NCBI GenBank assembly: GCA_948852945.1
Contig: CAQPBJ010000013.1
Location: forward strand, 1 to 51,167
Direction: 5' to 3'
Origin: an uncultured Clostridia bacterium
Lineage (GTDB): Bacteria > Bacillota > Clostridia > TANB77 > CAG-508
DNA length: 51,167 nucleotides
Positions 25,459-33,514 of the stretch are shown here, in pieces. How positions within the stretch are numbered: position 1 is the first letter of the stretch; every line of letters begins with the position of its first letter. The notes beneath the pieces are model-generated. The model was not told the origin of the DNA. It ran no database searches and saw only the letters and a list, made by a program, of their open reading frames with translations. The position numbers and the translations under genes were made by a program.

Positions 25459-26520
25459 ATGAGGTTTGTAACTAAAGAAACAGAAAATGAATATACAGAA
25501 TTTTTAGAAAAACATGATCGTTGTAATTTTCAACAATCTCTTGAATGGGGAAAAGTAAAAACTGCTTGGATTAAAGAAGTTGTTTTAGCAGAAGATGAGA
25601 ATGGAAAAATTATTGGTTCAATATGTGTGTTAATTAGAAAAGTACCTATTTTCGGAAACATGATGTATTCATCTCGTGGACCTGTTTGCGATATTCATGA
25701 TAAAAAAGTATTAGATCAACTTACTGAAGGTGTAAAAGAGTTAGCAAAAAAATATAAGGCTTTTGTTTTTAGAATGGAGCCAGATATAAAAAAAGATGAT
25801 GGTGAATTTAGAAAAATTGTAGAAGAAATAGGATATAAAGTAAAAGATGATGCTAAAGATTTTAAAGATGAAATACAACCTCGCTTTGTATTTAGACTAG
25901 ATATAAAAGATAAAACAGAAGATGAGATATTAGCAGGCTTTCACCAAAAAACTAGATATAATATTCGTTTAGCTACTAAAAAAGGTGTTGTAGTTAAAGA
26001 AGGTACTAAAGAAGATTTAAAAGATTTTCATAAAATAATGGTGGAAACTGGTAGTAGAGATGGTTTTATAATAAGACCACTAGAATATTTTGAAAAGATG
26101 TATGATGAGCTAGCACCTAAACATATGAAGCTTTTGATGGCATACTATGAGGATAAGCCAATTTCAGGTATAATTCCAATAATGTATGGAAATAAGACTT
26201 GGTATTTATATGGCGCTAGTAGTAATAGTCATAGAAATTTAATGCCAAATTATTTACTTCAATGGGAAATGATTAAACAAGCTATTGCAAATAAACATGA
26301 TATGTATGATTTTAGAGGTGTATCAGGAGTAGTTGATGAATCACACCCTCAATACGGATTATACAGATTTAAAAAAGGATTTGGAGCTGAATTTACTGAA
26401 TTTATAGGTGAAGTATACTTGCCTTTTAAACCATTAGTTTATAAAACATATAAATTTGCTGAAAAAACGTTTAGAACATTAAGAGATTGGAAAAGAAGAA
26501 TTAATGAAGGTAAAAAGTAA
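25459..26520 (+). CDS. FemX/FemAB-like peptidoglycan bridge aminoacyltransferase
   Basis: A 353-aa protein of the FemABX family: two GNAT-like halves (NFQQSLEWGKVK near 28-39 and GSRDGFIIRPLEYF near 192-205) and the conserved WYLYGASSN and YDFRGVSG segments. These enzymes use aminoacyl-tRNA to add the first bridge amino acid to lipid II at the membrane. The adjacent cysS and alr fit a tRNA-dependent cell-wall role, but which amino acid is used cannot be read from sequence. No coiled-coil insertion of the larger FemA/B type is obvious. Confidence 0.85.
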   Translation: MRFVTKETENEYTEFLEKHDRCNFQQSLEWGKVKTAWIKEVVLAEDENGKIIGSICVLIRKVPIFGNMMYSSRGPVCDIHDKKVLDQLTEGVKELAKKYKAFVFRMEPDIKKDDGEFRKIVEEIGYKVKDDAKDFKDEIQPRFVFRLDIKDKTEDEILAGFHQKTRYNIRLATKKGVVVKEGTKEDLKDFHKIMVETGSRDGFIIRPLEYFEKMYDELAPKHMKLLMAYYEDKPISGIIPIMYGNKTWYLYGASSNSHRNLMPNYLLQWEMIKQAIANKHDMYDFRGVSGVVDESHPQYGLYRFKKGFGAEFTEFIGEVYLPFKPLVYKTYKFAEKTFRTLRDWKRRINEGKK

Positions 26521-26534
26521 AGGAGCTTTTAAAG

Positions 26535-27629
26535 GTGAAAGTATTAGAAATAAATTCTAAAGATTTAGACTCTAATGTTACTAAAATAAAACAAAGAGCA
26601 GGTGAATCGAAAATAATAGCTGTTCTTAAAGGTAATGCATATGGACTGGGATTTGAAGAGTTTGCTAAATTCATGAAAGCTAGAGGTATTACTGATTTTG
26701 CCGTATCATCAGTTAGTGAAGCACTTTTTCTTAGTAGATTGAAGTTAGATGTTGCAATTTTATGTATGGAAGCTACTTCTATAAAAAAAGATTTAGAAAT
26801 AATGCTTGAAAATAATATTGTAATGACAATTGGAACACCAGAAAGTGCTAAATTTTTAAATGAAATGGCTAAAAGAAAAAATATGAAGGCACATGTTCAT
26901 TTAAAAGTAGATACAGGATTTTCTAGATATGGTTTTTGGTATACTGAAAAAGAAAAAATTTTGGATACAATAAAAAATAATACTTCTTTATATTTTGATG
27001 GAGTTTTTTCACATTTTTCTTGTGCATATTTTAAAAATAAAGATTATACTAAAGTGCAATTTGAAAGATTTATGGAAGTAAAAGAATATTTAGAAGAAAA
27101 TGATGTGAAAATTCCTTTATATCATATAGCAAATTCATCAGCTTTTTTGAAATATCCTGAAATGTATTTAGATGCAGTAAGATTAGGTTCAGCTTTTTTG
27201 GGTAGAATATCTGTAAATAATACTATTGGGTTAAAAAGAATTGGTATGTTAAAATCACATGTAGTTGAATTAAAGAATGTTAAAAAAGGAATGCCAATAG
27301 GCTATTCAAATTCTGAAGTGGCTAAAAAAGATATGAAAATAGCAATTATTCCAGTAGGTTATGCTGATGGATATAATGTAGAAATTGGAAATGATACCTT
27401 TAAATTTATGGATAGACTTAGGATATTTAAGAATGCTTTTTCAAATTTGTTTAAGAATGATAGATTATATGTGCAAATTAAAGATACGAAATATAATGTA
27501 ATTGGTAGAGTAGGAATGAATCATATATCTGTTGATGTTACAGATAGTAATGTAAATGTAGAAGATGTTGTAGCAATAGAGATAAGTCCTATATTAGTTA
27601 ATAGTAATATAAGAAGGGAATATATATAA
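26535..27629 (+). CDS. alr: alanine racemase
   Basis: A 364-aa fold-type III PLP enzyme. The PLP lysine lies in IAVLKGNAYGLG (about residues 28-39; usually KANAYG), HVHLKVDTGFSRYG gives the phosphate and substrate region, and IPVGYADGY and GRVGMNHISVDVT are the C-terminal active-site strands (the usual C-M-D-Q reads G-M-N-H here). It makes D-alanine for peptidoglycan. The start is GTG behind AAAGGAG. Its stop overlaps the next ATG by one base (TAATG), so the two are coupled. Confidence 0.9.
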   Translation: MKVLEINSKDLDSNVTKIKQRAGESKIIAVLKGNAYGLGFEEFAKFMKARGITDFAVSSVSEALFLSRLKLDVAILCMEATSIKKDLEIMLENNIVMTIGTPESAKFLNEMAKRKNMKAHVHLKVDTGFSRYGFWYTEKEKILDTIKNNTSLYFDGVFSHFSCAYFKNKDYTKVQFERFMEVKEYLEENDVKIPLYHIANSSAFLKYPEMYLDAVRLGSAFLGRISVNNTIGLKRIGMLKSHVVELKNVKKGMPIGYSNSEVAKKDMKIAIIPVGYADGYNVEIGNDTFKFMDRLRIFKNAFSNLFKNDRLYVQIKDTKYNVIGRVGMNHISVDVTDSNVNVEDVVAIEISPILVNSNIRREYI

Positions 27630-28519
27630 TGGAAAAAGCAAAAAAAATTAATTTTTTTAAAAGATTAAAAATGGCAATTTTTCAACTTGAAAATTATATA
27701 GAATTTATTAATGAAAGATTATATAAAGCAATTGGATTTTGTATAAAAATGACGATGATATGTGCTATTGTAATAGTTATTTCTAATATTGTATTTATAT
27801 ATAATAAATATGGTTCTCCAGCAAAATATGTAGATAATATGGTTCCAGAATTTACTTATGAAAAAAGTGAATTAGTTATAAACGAAGAAGATGCAAAATC
27901 TTCTGATGAAAAGAAATTTATGACGAGTATGATAAAAAAATTAAAACCAAGTTTAGTTACTATTTTAGGAGATACTTCATATAGCAAAGCTCAGATGATT
28001 ACAGATATAAATACAAATGAGAGACAAGTTGTAATAGTTGCAGCTATAGCCGTATTTTTAGAGTCTTTATTTGAAATATTTGTATTTTGGTTAACAGTAG
28101 CAATTATGACATCAATTATAGGATGGCTAGTATTAATTTTTTCTAGATTGAAGATGAGATATTCTAAGTTATTTGCACTTTCAATTTATGCATCTACATT
28201 GACTACTATTATTTCAGTTATATATATATTACTAAATTCTTTTTTTGGAGTATATATAGAAGTGTTTGATTATTTATCAATGCTTATAGCGTATATATAT
28301 ATTACTGCAGTTATATATATGATAAAATCAGATTTAATTAAACAACAAGTTGAATTAATTAGAATTGCAACAGTACAAGCAAAAGTAAAAGAACAATTAA
28401 AAGAAGAAGATAATAAAGATACAGAAGAAAAAGATAATAAAGACAAAGAAAAAAAGGAAAAAGAAAAGAAAAGCGATGATGAAGTTTTAAATGATGAACC
28501 TGATGGCTCAGAAATATAG
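27629..28519 (+). CDS. DUF1189-like membrane protein
   Basis: A 296-aa membrane protein with about four or five helices: one near 38-58, a pair near 130-170, and two near 178-235. A conserved-looking extracytoplasmic part of about 70 residues lies after the first helix. The overall layout resembles DUF1189, a Bacillota family without known function; I am not certain. The last 35 residues are a Lys/Glu/Asp run (KDNKDKEKKEKEKKSDDE) likely to be disordered in the cytoplasm. It is coupled to alr and precedes ftsH by 20 bases, so a link to the cell envelope or to membrane-protein turnover is suggested by context only. Confidence 0.55.
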   Translation: MEKAKKINFFKRLKMAIFQLENYIEFINERLYKAIGFCIKMTMICAIVIVISNIVFIYNKYGSPAKYVDNMVPEFTYEKSELVINEEDAKSSDEKKFMTSMIKKLKPSLVTILGDTSYSKAQMITDINTNERQVVIVAAIAVFLESLFEIFVFWLTVAIMTSIIGWLVLIFSRLKMRYSKLFALSIYASTLTTIISVIYILLNSFFGVYIEVFDYLSMLIAYIYITAVIYMIKSDLIKQQVELIRIATVQAKVKEQLKEEDNKDTEEKDNKDKEKKEKEKKSDDEVLNDEPDGSEI

Positions 28520-28539
28520 ATGGATGAAAGGATAGAAAA

Positions 28540-30330
28540 ATGAGTAAGCAAAATAATAAAAAGAAAAAAGATGATAAAGTCATATTAATAGTATCAATTA
28601 TTCTTATTATAGCAATTGCTATATTTGGTATTTTCTTTATCAAAGGTCAAAAAGATAAAGAAAAGGAAATTACTTATGATAAGTTATATCAAGATATTAT
28701 AGCAAAAAAAGTTGAAAAAATAGAAATGACAATAGGTGGTTCATCAGTAACTGTAAAGTATATAGGTGAAGATGAAGAAAAAACAACACATGTTAATTCA
28801 CTTCAACCATTTATGGAATTTGTAAATAGTCAATTGTTAGAGAATCCAGAAATGAAGGTTGATTTAAAAACTCCAAATCAATTTCTAGCTTTTTTTGAAA
28901 ATATATTAAGCTTTTTACCAACGATTCTTTTAGTTGTTTTAATGTTTATGATTTTTCAGATGCAAGGTCTTGGTGAAAAAGGTAAAGTATATGGAGAAAA
29001 TGAAGATAATAGTACAAATGTTAAATTTGCTGATGTTGCAGGTTTAGATGAAGAAAAAAATGAGCTTATCGAAATAGTTGATTTTTTAAAAAATCCTAAG
29101 AAATTTCAAAATATGGGAGCTAAAATTCCTAAAGGTATTTTATTATACGGAAAACCAGGTACAGGAAAAACTTTAATAGCTAAAGCTATTGCAGGAGAAG
29201 CTAATGTTCCATTTATTTCAATGAGTGGATCTGAGTTTATTGAAATGTTTGCAGGTTTAGGAGCGTCAAGAGTTAGAAAATTATTTGAAAAAGCTAAAAA
29301 AATAGCTCCATGTATTGTTTTTATAGATGAAATAGATGCAATAGGTTCTAGAAGAACAAGTAATAGTGGTGCAGAGTCTGAAAATAATCAGACATTAAAC
29401 CAATTATTAGTTGAGATGGATGGATTTGAGAGTAGTGAAACAATTATTGTTTTAGCTGCTACTAACCGACCAGAAATGCTTGATAAAGCGTTGTTAAGAC
29501 CAGGTAGATTTGATAGACAAGTTACAATTCCTGCTCCAGACTTATTAGGAAGAGAAGAAATTTTAAAACTTTATACTAAAGATAAAAAGATTTCAAAAGA
29601 TATAGATTTAAAAGAGCTTGCTGGAGATACAGCTGGATTTACAGGTGCAGAGCTTTCAAATTTATTAAATGAAGCTGCTATTATTGCTACAAGAAATAAT
29701 CACAAAGTTATAGAAAAAGAAGATATAGAAACTGCTGTAAAGAAAATAACTGTTGGACTAGAAAAACATAATAGGGTTGTGTCTGAAAAAGATAAAAAAC
29801 TTACAGCGTATCATGAAGCAGGACATGCTGTTGTTAGTAAATTTTTAGAAACACAGGATAATGTTAAAGAAATTTCAATTATTCCTAGAGGTTTAACCGG
29901 TGGTTATACAATGTATAAAACTAATGAGGACAAATATTATGTTTCTAAAACAGAGCTAGAAGAAAAAATGATTGCACTATTAGGTGGTAGAGCTGCTGAG
30001 AAGATTGCTTTAAATGATATATCTACGGGAGCAAGTAATGACATAGAAGTTGCAACAGGAATTGCAAGAGATATGATTACTGTATATGGTATGAGTAATT
30101 CACTTGGACCAATTTCTTTAAAAGTTGATGAACCTTATGAATTACAAATATTTGGTGAAGATATTACAGATGAAGTTGGAAATCAAGTAAAAGAATTAGT
30201 GGATGTTGCATATGTTAATGCTCAAAAAATTCTTATAGATCATATTGAAATTTTACACAAAGTAGCACATGAACTATTAGAAAAAGAAACAATTTCAGAA
30301 CAAGAATTTGATAGTTTTTTTGTAGAATAA
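28540..30330 (+). CDS. ftsH: ATP-dependent zinc metalloprotease FtsH
   Basis: A 596-aa membrane AAA+ protease. Two membrane helices (about 15-35 and 122-142) flank a short extracytoplasmic domain, then come Walker A GKPGTGKT (204-211), Walker B IVFIDEIDAIG, the second region of homology ATNRPEMLDKALLRPGRFDR (partly shown) and the zinc site HEAGH (425-429). It extracts and degrades membrane and regulatory proteins. The pore-loop motif reads I-E-M-F-A-G-L-G-A instead of the usual F-V-G-V-G-A, a small deviation. The gene is far from its frequent partners hpt/tilS and sits behind alr and the DUF1189-like gene. Confidence 0.92.
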   Translation: MSKQNNKKKKDDKVILIVSIILIIAIAIFGIFFIKGQKDKEKEITYDKLYQDIIAKKVEKIEMTIGGSSVTVKYIGEDEEKTTHVNSLQPFMEFVNSQLLENPEMKVDLKTPNQFLAFFENILSFLPTILLVVLMFMIFQMQGLGEKGKVYGENEDNSTNVKFADVAGLDEEKNELIEIVDFLKNPKKFQNMGAKIPKGILLYGKPGTGKTLIAKAIAGEANVPFISMSGSEFIEMFAGLGASRVRKLFEKAKKIAPCIVFIDEIDAIGSRRTSNSGAESENNQTLNQLLVEMDGFESSETIIVLAATNRPEMLDKALLRPGRFDRQVTIPAPDLLGREEILKLYTKDKKISKDIDLKELAGDTAGFTGAELSNLLNEAAIIATRNNHKVIEKEDIETAVKKITVGLEKHNRVVSEKDKKLTAYHEAGHAVVSKFLETQDNVKEISIIPRGLTGGYTMYKTNEDKYYVSKTELEEKMIALLGGRAAEKIALNDISTGASNDIEVATGIARDMITVYGMSNSLGPISLKVDEPYELQIFGEDITDEVGNQVKELVDVAYVNAQKILIDHIEILHKVAHELLEKETISEQEFDSFFVE

Positions 30331-30351
30331 GTAATACAAAAGAGGTAAAAT

Positions 30352-30528
30352 ATGAATAAAAAAGATAAAAAGAAATCTACTAGAGGAACAATTATATTAA
30401 TTGTTATTATTGCTATTTGCATTATAGTTGGAGTAAAAATAATTATACATGATTTTATAAAAATGAATAAAGCAGCTAAATATAGCGATAAAATTTTAAA
30501 AATTTATTTGAATTCAAGTAGCAAATAG
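30352..30528 (+). CDS. 58-aa single-pass membrane protein
   Basis: A short ORF (ATG 30352, TAG 30526) behind AGAGGT, 21 bases after ftsH and 11 before the next start. It has a basic N-terminus (MNKKDKKKSTRG), one helix of about 20 hydrophobic residues (about 13-32) and a basic polar tail ending LNSSSK. I do not recognise a family. The spacing and the ribosome site support translation. Its place directly after ftsH makes a role as an FtsH modulator or substrate possible, but nothing in the sequence proves that. Confidence 0.6.
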   Translation: MNKKDKKKSTRGTIILIVIIAICIIVGVKIIIHDFIKMNKAAKYSDKILKIYLNSSSK

Positions 30529-30539
30529 CGGAGGTATAG

Positions 30540-31181
30540 ATGAGTAGAAGAAAAAGTTCTAAACAATTGAAAAATATGATAATTGCAATGATAGTATTAA
30601 TTGTTTTAATATTAATAGCTTTTTTGGTGTTTATATTTAATGTAGATGTTAATAAAAATGGTTCAGGACTTAAAGATTTTGTATCATCAAATAAAAATAA
30701 TAAAGAAGAAGCTGTTATTGATGGTGTAATTGCACCAGACGAACTAGTAGGTGCTGAATATGAGTCTGTTTCATATGATAGAGAAAATACTTTTGAAGTA
30801 GTAACAATAAATGAAAAAGTTTATTTTAATGTTTTAGATGAAGAAAGATTTAATAGTAAATATTCAAATTCAAAATTAGAAGAGAATTCTAAAAAAGAAG
30901 TTGCTACACATGATTATAAAGTTAATGAAGTATATGTACAGATATGTGCTGGAAGAGAATATTTATTAGTTACTATGGAAGATGGAAATATAGGAATTAT
31001 GGATATTGAAGAGGCTGTAAATGAAAATGTGTTTAGAATAAAAAAAGAGCTAATAACTTTAAATAAACCAGTTTCAAGAATATATTCAACATATAGAACT
31101 TTTAATGATGAGGTTCAAGAGTCAACAGTTTTAGTTTCATCAAATGGTCAGATGTATGATTTACAAAAATTTGTCGAATAA
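30540..31181 (+). CDS. membrane-anchored extracytoplasmic protein of unknown function
   Basis: The 213-aa protein has a basic N-terminus, one hydrophobic helix at about 12-34 (an uncleaved anchor, no lipobox) and a polar domain of about 180 residues expected outside the membrane. The domain ends in beta-type stretches (EYLLVTMEDGNIGIMDIEEA and VLVSSNGQMYDLQKF) but I recognise no family. Start ATG follows CGGAGG, 11 bases after the 58-aa gene, so the two are co-transcribed with ftsH. No terminator is seen before the next promoter at 31198. Confidence 0.6.
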   Translation: MSRRKSSKQLKNMIIAMIVLIVLILIAFLVFIFNVDVNKNGSGLKDFVSSNKNNKEEAVIDGVIAPDELVGAEYESVSYDRENTFEVVTINEKVYFNVLDEERFNSKYSNSKLEENSKKEVATHDYKVNEVYVQICAGREYLLVTMEDGNIGIMDIEEAVNENVFRIKKELITLNKPVSRIYSTYRTFNDEVQESTVLVSSNGQMYDLQKFVE

Positions 31182-31197
31182 AAATGTTCGAAAAGGC

Positions 31198-31226
31198 TTG
31201 CAATTATTGAATAAACAATGTATAAT
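31198..31226 (+). promoter_or_regulatory. promoter of the rimP-nusA operon
   Basis: The -35 TTGCAA (31198-31203) and a perfect -10 TATAAT (31221-31226) with a 17-bp spacer; transcription would start near 31233. Confidence 0.75.
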
Positions 31227-31250
31227 ATGTAAAGCAAAATAAGTTACAGA

Positions 31251-31276
31251 AGAGTGGAAACAAATTCCACTCTTTT
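31251..31276 (+). terminator. leader terminator/attenuator of the rimP-nusA operon
   Basis: A 9-bp stem AGAGTGGAA/TTCCACTCT with a 5-nt loop runs into TTTT. It lies about 20 bases after the predicted start and before rimP, so it can end leader transcripts. As this operon encodes NusA, which acts at such hairpins, autoregulation is plausible. Confidence 0.7.
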
Positions 31277-31301
31277 GTATTATAAAGATTTGGAGGAAAA
31301 A

Positions 31302-31769
31302 TTGGCTGAAAAAAATATAGAACAAAAAGTATATGAATTAATAGAAAAAACGATTATTGAACTTGGATATGAATTATATGATGTTGAATATATTAAAGAA
31401 GGAAAAGAATATCATTTATGCATTTATATAGATAAAAAAGATAGCATCGATATTAATGATTGTGAAAAAGTAAATAACCAAATAGAGCCAATTTTAGATG
31501 AAGCAGATTTAATAAAAGAGCAATACTTTTTAGAAGTTTCATCATCTGGTTTAGAAAAGAAACTTAGAAAATTAGAACATTATAAAAAACAGATTGGAAA
31601 TAAAATTGAAGTTAAACTATTTGCTAAAATTGAAAATAAAAAAGTTATTGAAGGAATATTAAAAATAGTTGAAGAGAATAGCATAACAGTTGAAGAAAAT
31701 AATCAAGAAATTAAAATTAGTCTAGACCAAATTGCAAGTAGCAAAACAATATATGAATGGAATGATTAA
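31302..31769 (+). CDS. rimP: ribosome maturation factor RimP
   Basis: A 155-aa protein with the two RimP domains: an N-terminal alpha/beta domain (GYELYDVEYIKEGKEYHLCIYID, partly shown; then DINDCEKVNNQIEPILDE) and the EVSSSGLEKKLRKLEHY motif leading into a C-terminal SH3-like barrel. It helps assemble the 30S subunit. The start is TTG 31302, with GGAGG five bases upstream; a longer frame from 31254 would run through the leader terminator and is rejected. It heads the classic rimP-nusA-rnpM-ylxQ-infB order. Confidence 0.92.
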   Translation: MAEKNIEQKVYELIEKTIIELGYELYDVEYIKEGKEYHLCIYIDKKDSIDINDCEKVNNQIEPILDEADLIKEQYFLEVSSSGLEKKLRKLEHYKKQIGNKIEVKLFAKIENKKVIEGILKIVEENSITVEENNQEIKISLDQIASSKTIYEWND

Positions 31770-31806
31770 GTTTGATGTATATAGAAGAAAGGAATGTGAT
31801 AGGAAA

Positions 31807-32934
31807 ATGAAAGCAATTGATATGAAAGAATTAATTATTGCTATGAAAGAATTAGAAGATGAAAGAGGTATAAAAAAGGAATATCTTATAGAATCTTTAG
31901 AAATGGCGTTAGTTACAGCATATAAAAAGAACTTTGATTCAGCAGATAATGTTAAGGTAGTTATAGATAGAGAAACAGGAGAAACTCATGTTTATTCTAG
32001 TAAAACAGTTGTAGAAGCAGCTAAAGATGAATGCTTTGAAATTTCATTACAAGATGCTAAAAAGAAAAGCAAAAAATATGAAATTGGTGATATTGTAGAT
32101 GTTGAAATTGTTCCAAAAAATTTCGGAAGAATAGCAGCTCAAACAGCAAAACAAGTTGTTGTACAAAAAATTAGAGAAGCTGAAAGAGAAATAATATATA
32201 CAGAATTTAATGATAAAAAAGGTGAAATCGTTACAGGAATTATTCAAAAAAATGATGGAAATACAATTGTACTAGATTTAGGAAAACTAGAAGGAGTTAT
32301 GCCATTAAAAGAACAAATTCCTACTGAAACTTATAATGTTAATGATAAAATTAGAGGATATGTTTTAGAAGTTGAAAAAGGAATAAAAGGAAATCCACAA
32401 GTAATTGTTTCTAGAAGTCATCCAGATTTTGTTAGAAGATTATTTGAATTTGAAATTCCTGAAATATATGAAGGCTTAATAGAAATTAAAAATATATCAA
32501 GAGACGCTGGTTCAAGAAGTAAAGTTGCTGTTTATTCAACTAACGAAAATATTGATCCTGTTGGTTCTTGTGTTGGACAAAAAGGTGTAAGAATTCAAAA
32601 TATTATAAATGAGTTACATGGTGAAAAAATAGATGTTATTGAATGGGATGAAGATCCAGCAGTATTTATAGCTGCAGCTTTACTTCCAGCTCAAGTTTTA
32701 GCTGTTGATATTAAAGAAGAAGAAAAATTTGCACAAGTAATTGTTCCAGATGACCAATTGTCATTAGCTATAGGAAAATCTGGACAAAATGCTAGACTAG
32801 CAGCAAGATTAACAAATTGGAAAGTTGATATCAAGAGTGAATCACAATTTAGAAAAATGTTAGAAGAAGCTCAAAACCAAGCAGAGGAAACAGTGGAAGA
32901 AGTAGCTGAAGAAGTAGAAAACGAAGAAGAATAA
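31807..32934 (+). CDS. nusA: transcription termination/antitermination factor NusA
   Basis: A 375-aa NusA of the short Gram-positive type: N-terminal RNA-polymerase-binding domain (KELEDERGIKKEYLIESLE, partly shown), S1 domain (KGEIVTGIIQKNDGNTIVLD), and two KH domains (VGQKGVRIQNIINELHGEKID, partly shown; and AIGKSGQNARLAARLTNWKVD). The C-terminal acidic repeats of E. coli NusA are absent; only an acidic tail of about 25 residues remains. It modulates pausing and termination. ATG 31807 follows AGGAAA; an in-frame start at 31732 would overlap rimP by 38 bases and is rejected. Confidence 0.95.
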   Translation: MKAIDMKELIIAMKELEDERGIKKEYLIESLEMALVTAYKKNFDSADNVKVVIDRETGETHVYSSKTVVEAAKDECFEISLQDAKKKSKKYEIGDIVDVEIVPKNFGRIAAQTAKQVVVQKIREAEREIIYTEFNDKKGEIVTGIIQKNDGNTIVLDLGKLEGVMPLKEQIPTETYNVNDKIRGYVLEVEKGIKGNPQVIVSRSHPDFVRRLFEFEIPEIYEGLIEIKNISRDAGSRSKVAVYSTNENIDPVGSCVGQKGVRIQNIINELHGEKIDVIEWDEDPAVFIAAALLPAQVLAVDIKEEEKFAQVIVPDDQLSLAIGKSGQNARLAARLTNWKVDIKSESQFRKMLEEAQNQAEETVEEVAEEVENEEE

Positions 32935-32947
32935 GGAGTGAAATTCT

Positions 32948-33220
32948 TTGAAAAAGATACCTGAAAGAACCTGTACAGGTTGTGGAATATCAAAACCTAA
33001 AAATGAATTATTAAGAATAGTTAAAGATAAAGAAAATAATATTACTATAGATTTAACAGGTAAAAAAAATGGTAGAGGTGCATATATATGTACTGATGAA
33101 AACTGTTTAAAGAAATTAATTAAGTCTAATAGATTATCAAAAGTATTTGAATGTAGTATTAGTGAAGAATTTTATGAAGATTTGAGGGATGTAATTGCAA
33201 AATTACCAAAACAAGGTTAA
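32948..33220 (+). CDS. rnpM: RNase P modulator RnpM (YlxR family)
   Basis: A 90-aa DUF448 protein with the conserved RTCTGCG start (residues 7-13), the NELLRIV strand, GKKNGRGAYIC and a terminal basic helix. The family binds RNA, and in Bacillus the YlxR protein was described as interacting with RNase P RNA. Start is TTG with AAGGAGTG seven bases upstream. It lies 13 bases after nusA and its end overlaps ylxQ by 26 bases. Confidence 0.9.
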   Translation: MKKIPERTCTGCGISKPKNELLRIVKDKENNITIDLTGKKNGRGAYICTDENCLKKLIKSNRLSKVFECSISEEFYEDLRDVIAKLPKQG

Positions 33221-33500
33221 TGGATTGCTTGGTTTAGCATCAAGAGCAGGCAAAATTATTTGCGGTTCAGATGCTGTTAAAGAAGCAATTTTAAGAAAGA
33301 AAGTTTATATAGTTATTCTGGCCGAAGATTCGTCTTTAAATACTAGAGAAAAATTTTTAAAACTTTCTGAAGAAAATAAAATAAAAGTTTTCATTTATGG
33401 AAAGATTGATGAAAACAGTAAAATAATTGGAAAGAAAAATAAAGCTGTAATTGCTTTAAAAGATAAAAACTTTTCAGAGGCAATTTGCCGGAATAATTAG
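33195..33500 (+). CDS. ylxQ: L7Ae/L30e-family RNA-binding protein YlxQ
   Basis: A 101-aa protein of the L7Ae/YlxQ group: GLLGLASRAGKIICGSDAVK near the N-terminus and VYIVILAEDSSLNTREKF, followed by the V-F-I-Y-G strand. Relatives bind kink-turn RNAs. Its start is TTG at 33195, inside rnpM, with GAGGG six bases upstream; the overlap suggests coupled translation. It ends one base into the frame of the infB leader codons. Confidence 0.85.
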   Translation: MQNYQNKVNGLLGLASRAGKIICGSDAVKEAILRKKVYIVILAEDSSLNTREKFLKLSEENKIKVFIYGKIDENSKIIGKKNKAVIALKDKNFSEAICRNN

Positions 33501-33514
33501 TGGGGGTGATACTA

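Noticed and set aside
33500..33514. GTG 33500 as the start of IF-2
   Set aside because: The GGGGGTGA ribosome site would lie inside the coding region; TTG 33515 has correct spacing and the usual MDKIKV-type beginning.
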